Below, piece after piece: positions 20,096 to 20,755 of a stretch of 20,755 nucleotides of DNA (positions are counted from its first letter, which is position 1; every line of letters begins with the position of its first letter). The stretch is from Methanobacteriota archaeon. GTDB taxonomy: Archaea; Micrarchaeota; Micrarchaeia; Anstonellales; J096. A program made the position numbers and the translations under genes. The notes beneath the pieces were generated by a model. It worked only from the letters and a program-made list of their open reading frames with translations. It did not search any database and was not told where the DNA came from. The stretch is taken from NCBI GenBank assembly GCA_003694965.1, contig RFJG01000054.1, forward strand, positions 1 through 20,755. Reading direction: 5' to 3'.

Positions 20096-20755
20096 CTACG
20101 CAACAACTGAATATATTAGATAGAGGACATCATATATTGGCTGGAATGGCAGGAATAAGAGGAGAGAGCCCTTCCCAGTTGCTCCAGCATCCTCAAAAAG
20201 AGTCCCCTCAACAACAACTGTGAAATTGTTAGTAGAGGATATGGCTGGTGAGTGCTTAGACTCCACTATTAGCTCTCCATTGTATGTATCCTTGTCGGAG
20301 AATGAGAATTCAAATGCAGTACTTGCCAATGAGTTGGGAGGGACGAAAACTTCTTTTGTTTTCTCCATTCCATCAACAGTTGCCTTAACGACATAGACAT
20401 CGCCGACATTGCCCTTGTTGTATATTGTGGAGACGAGCCTCAGGGGTTGGTCCGGCCCTACTGCATACACCCTCTTATCAAGAGATGAGTCAACAACATC
20501 GTTGGTAATTGTCACAACTACATTGAATGTGAAATTTCCAAGCAGCTCCGCATTCTCCCAGTCGCTTAGAACAATGGAGAATGTGTAGTTGCCCTCCTCT
20601 GCATCTTGAGGCGACATTACCTTGACTTGCAATGGATTGTCAAATAACTTAGACTCTTTTGATGTCCAAGAAACTGGAAGCTTTGTAGCCTTAGCCATAT
20701 CATAACTTCCACCTTTTCCAAAGCGCCCACCTTGGTAGACATACTTGTTTATGGA
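20096..20755 (-). CDS. C-terminal part of a surface protein with Ig/CARDB-like domain and C-terminal anchor (5' end outside window)
   Basis: The frame is open to the window edge (about 219 residues visible), so the start is probably outside; ATG 20698 would give 200 residues and has only a distant GGTGG site. The sequence is beta-rich with repeated extracellular-type strands: GNYTFSIVLSD, NFTFNVVVTITN, RLVSTIYNKGNVGDVYVVKATVDG and FTVVVEG. The pattern xNxGNVxxxxxV is typical of CARDB/NPCBM-like Ig folds on archaeal envelope proteins. At least three NxT/S sequons fit N-glycosylation. The last 22 residues (GSLLLFLPFQPIYDVLYLIYSV) are hydrophobic and could anchor the protein in the membrane. Function unknown; S-layer or adhesion-type protein is the most likely reading. 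It converges on infB with a 4-bp gap. Confidence 0.75.
   Translation of the reverse strand, partial: SINKYVYQGGRFGKGGSYDMAKATKLPVSWTSKESKLFDNPLQVKVMSPQDAEEGNYTFSIVLSDWENAELLGNFTFNVVVTITNDVVDSSLDKRVYAVGPDQPLRLVSTIYNKGNVGDVYVVKATVDGMEKTKEVFVPPNSLASTAFEFSFSDKDTYNGELIVESKHSPAISSTNNFTVVVEGTLFEDAGATGKGSLLLFLPFQPIYDVLYLIYSVVA

Overview
The window is archaeal. It carries a TATA-binding protein, ribosomal protein L21e, RNA polymerase Rpb4/F, aIF5B, an archaeal-type AspRS and TrpRS, a DUF655 protein, a tRNA-splicing endonuclease, type 2 isopentenyl-diphosphate isomerase and a box C/D guide RNA. Extreme compaction points to a small-genome DPANN-type archaeon: convergent genes end within -14 to +8 bp of each other, ATGA/GTGA/TAATG junctions are common, most promoters look leaderless, and the RqcH-like gene has lost its N-terminal half. 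The splicing endonuclease appears to have the three-unit layout known from ARMAN/Micrarchaeota, which makes that group the best guess. No 16S rRNA is present to confirm it.

Layout. 1-393 (+): C-terminal end of aspS. 458-3314 (+): three orphan genes, each apparently with its own promoter: a 615-aa membrane/coiled-coil protein, an 84-aa protein and a 223-aa protein. 3323-4453 (-): trpS, divergent from 4505-5488 (+) fni; the two share one AT-rich promoter patch. 5518-5582 (+): box C/D sRNA, followed directly by a UPF0200-type P-loop kinase (5585-6115), which ends tail-to-tail against tbp (6102-6665, -). 6756-9037 (+): rpl21e-rpoF-DUF655-HEAT/OB operon. 9034-10365 (-): gatB. 10442-12960 (+): SDR epimerase, RqcH C-terminal half (NFACT-R), M24 peptidase. 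12961-17196 (-): operon read as membrane-anchored double-AAA ATPase, then TrmI-like tRNA methyltransferase, then endA. 17297-20091 (+): Hsp20, Cas4-like nuclease, aIF5B. 20096-20755 (-): C-terminal part of a surface protein cut by the window edge.

How the genes fit together. Most genes serve information processing: tRNA charging (aspS, trpS, gatB), tRNA splicing and methylation (endA, trmI), rRNA or tRNA 2'-O-methylation (sRNA), translation (L21e, aIF5B) and transcription (tbp, rpoF). A second theme is protein quality control (Hsp20, membrane AAA unfoldase, RqcH-like protein, M24 peptidase).

Two classes of translation start are visible. Promoter-proximal genes mostly have a TATA-like box centred about 26-28 bp before the start codon, implying leaderless mRNAs. 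tbp, rpl21e and hsp20 carry GGTGAT(C) Shine-Dalgarno leaders, and several internal operon genes have GGAGG-like sites. The items most worth following up are the membrane-anchored double-AAA ATPase, the apparently non-AUG (ATC) start of aIF5B, the C/D sRNA fused to the UPF0200 leader, the three-unit EndA, and the 615-aa membrane protein. There is no tRNA, rRNA, CRISPR array or insertion sequence, and no gene-free stretch longer than about 100 bp.
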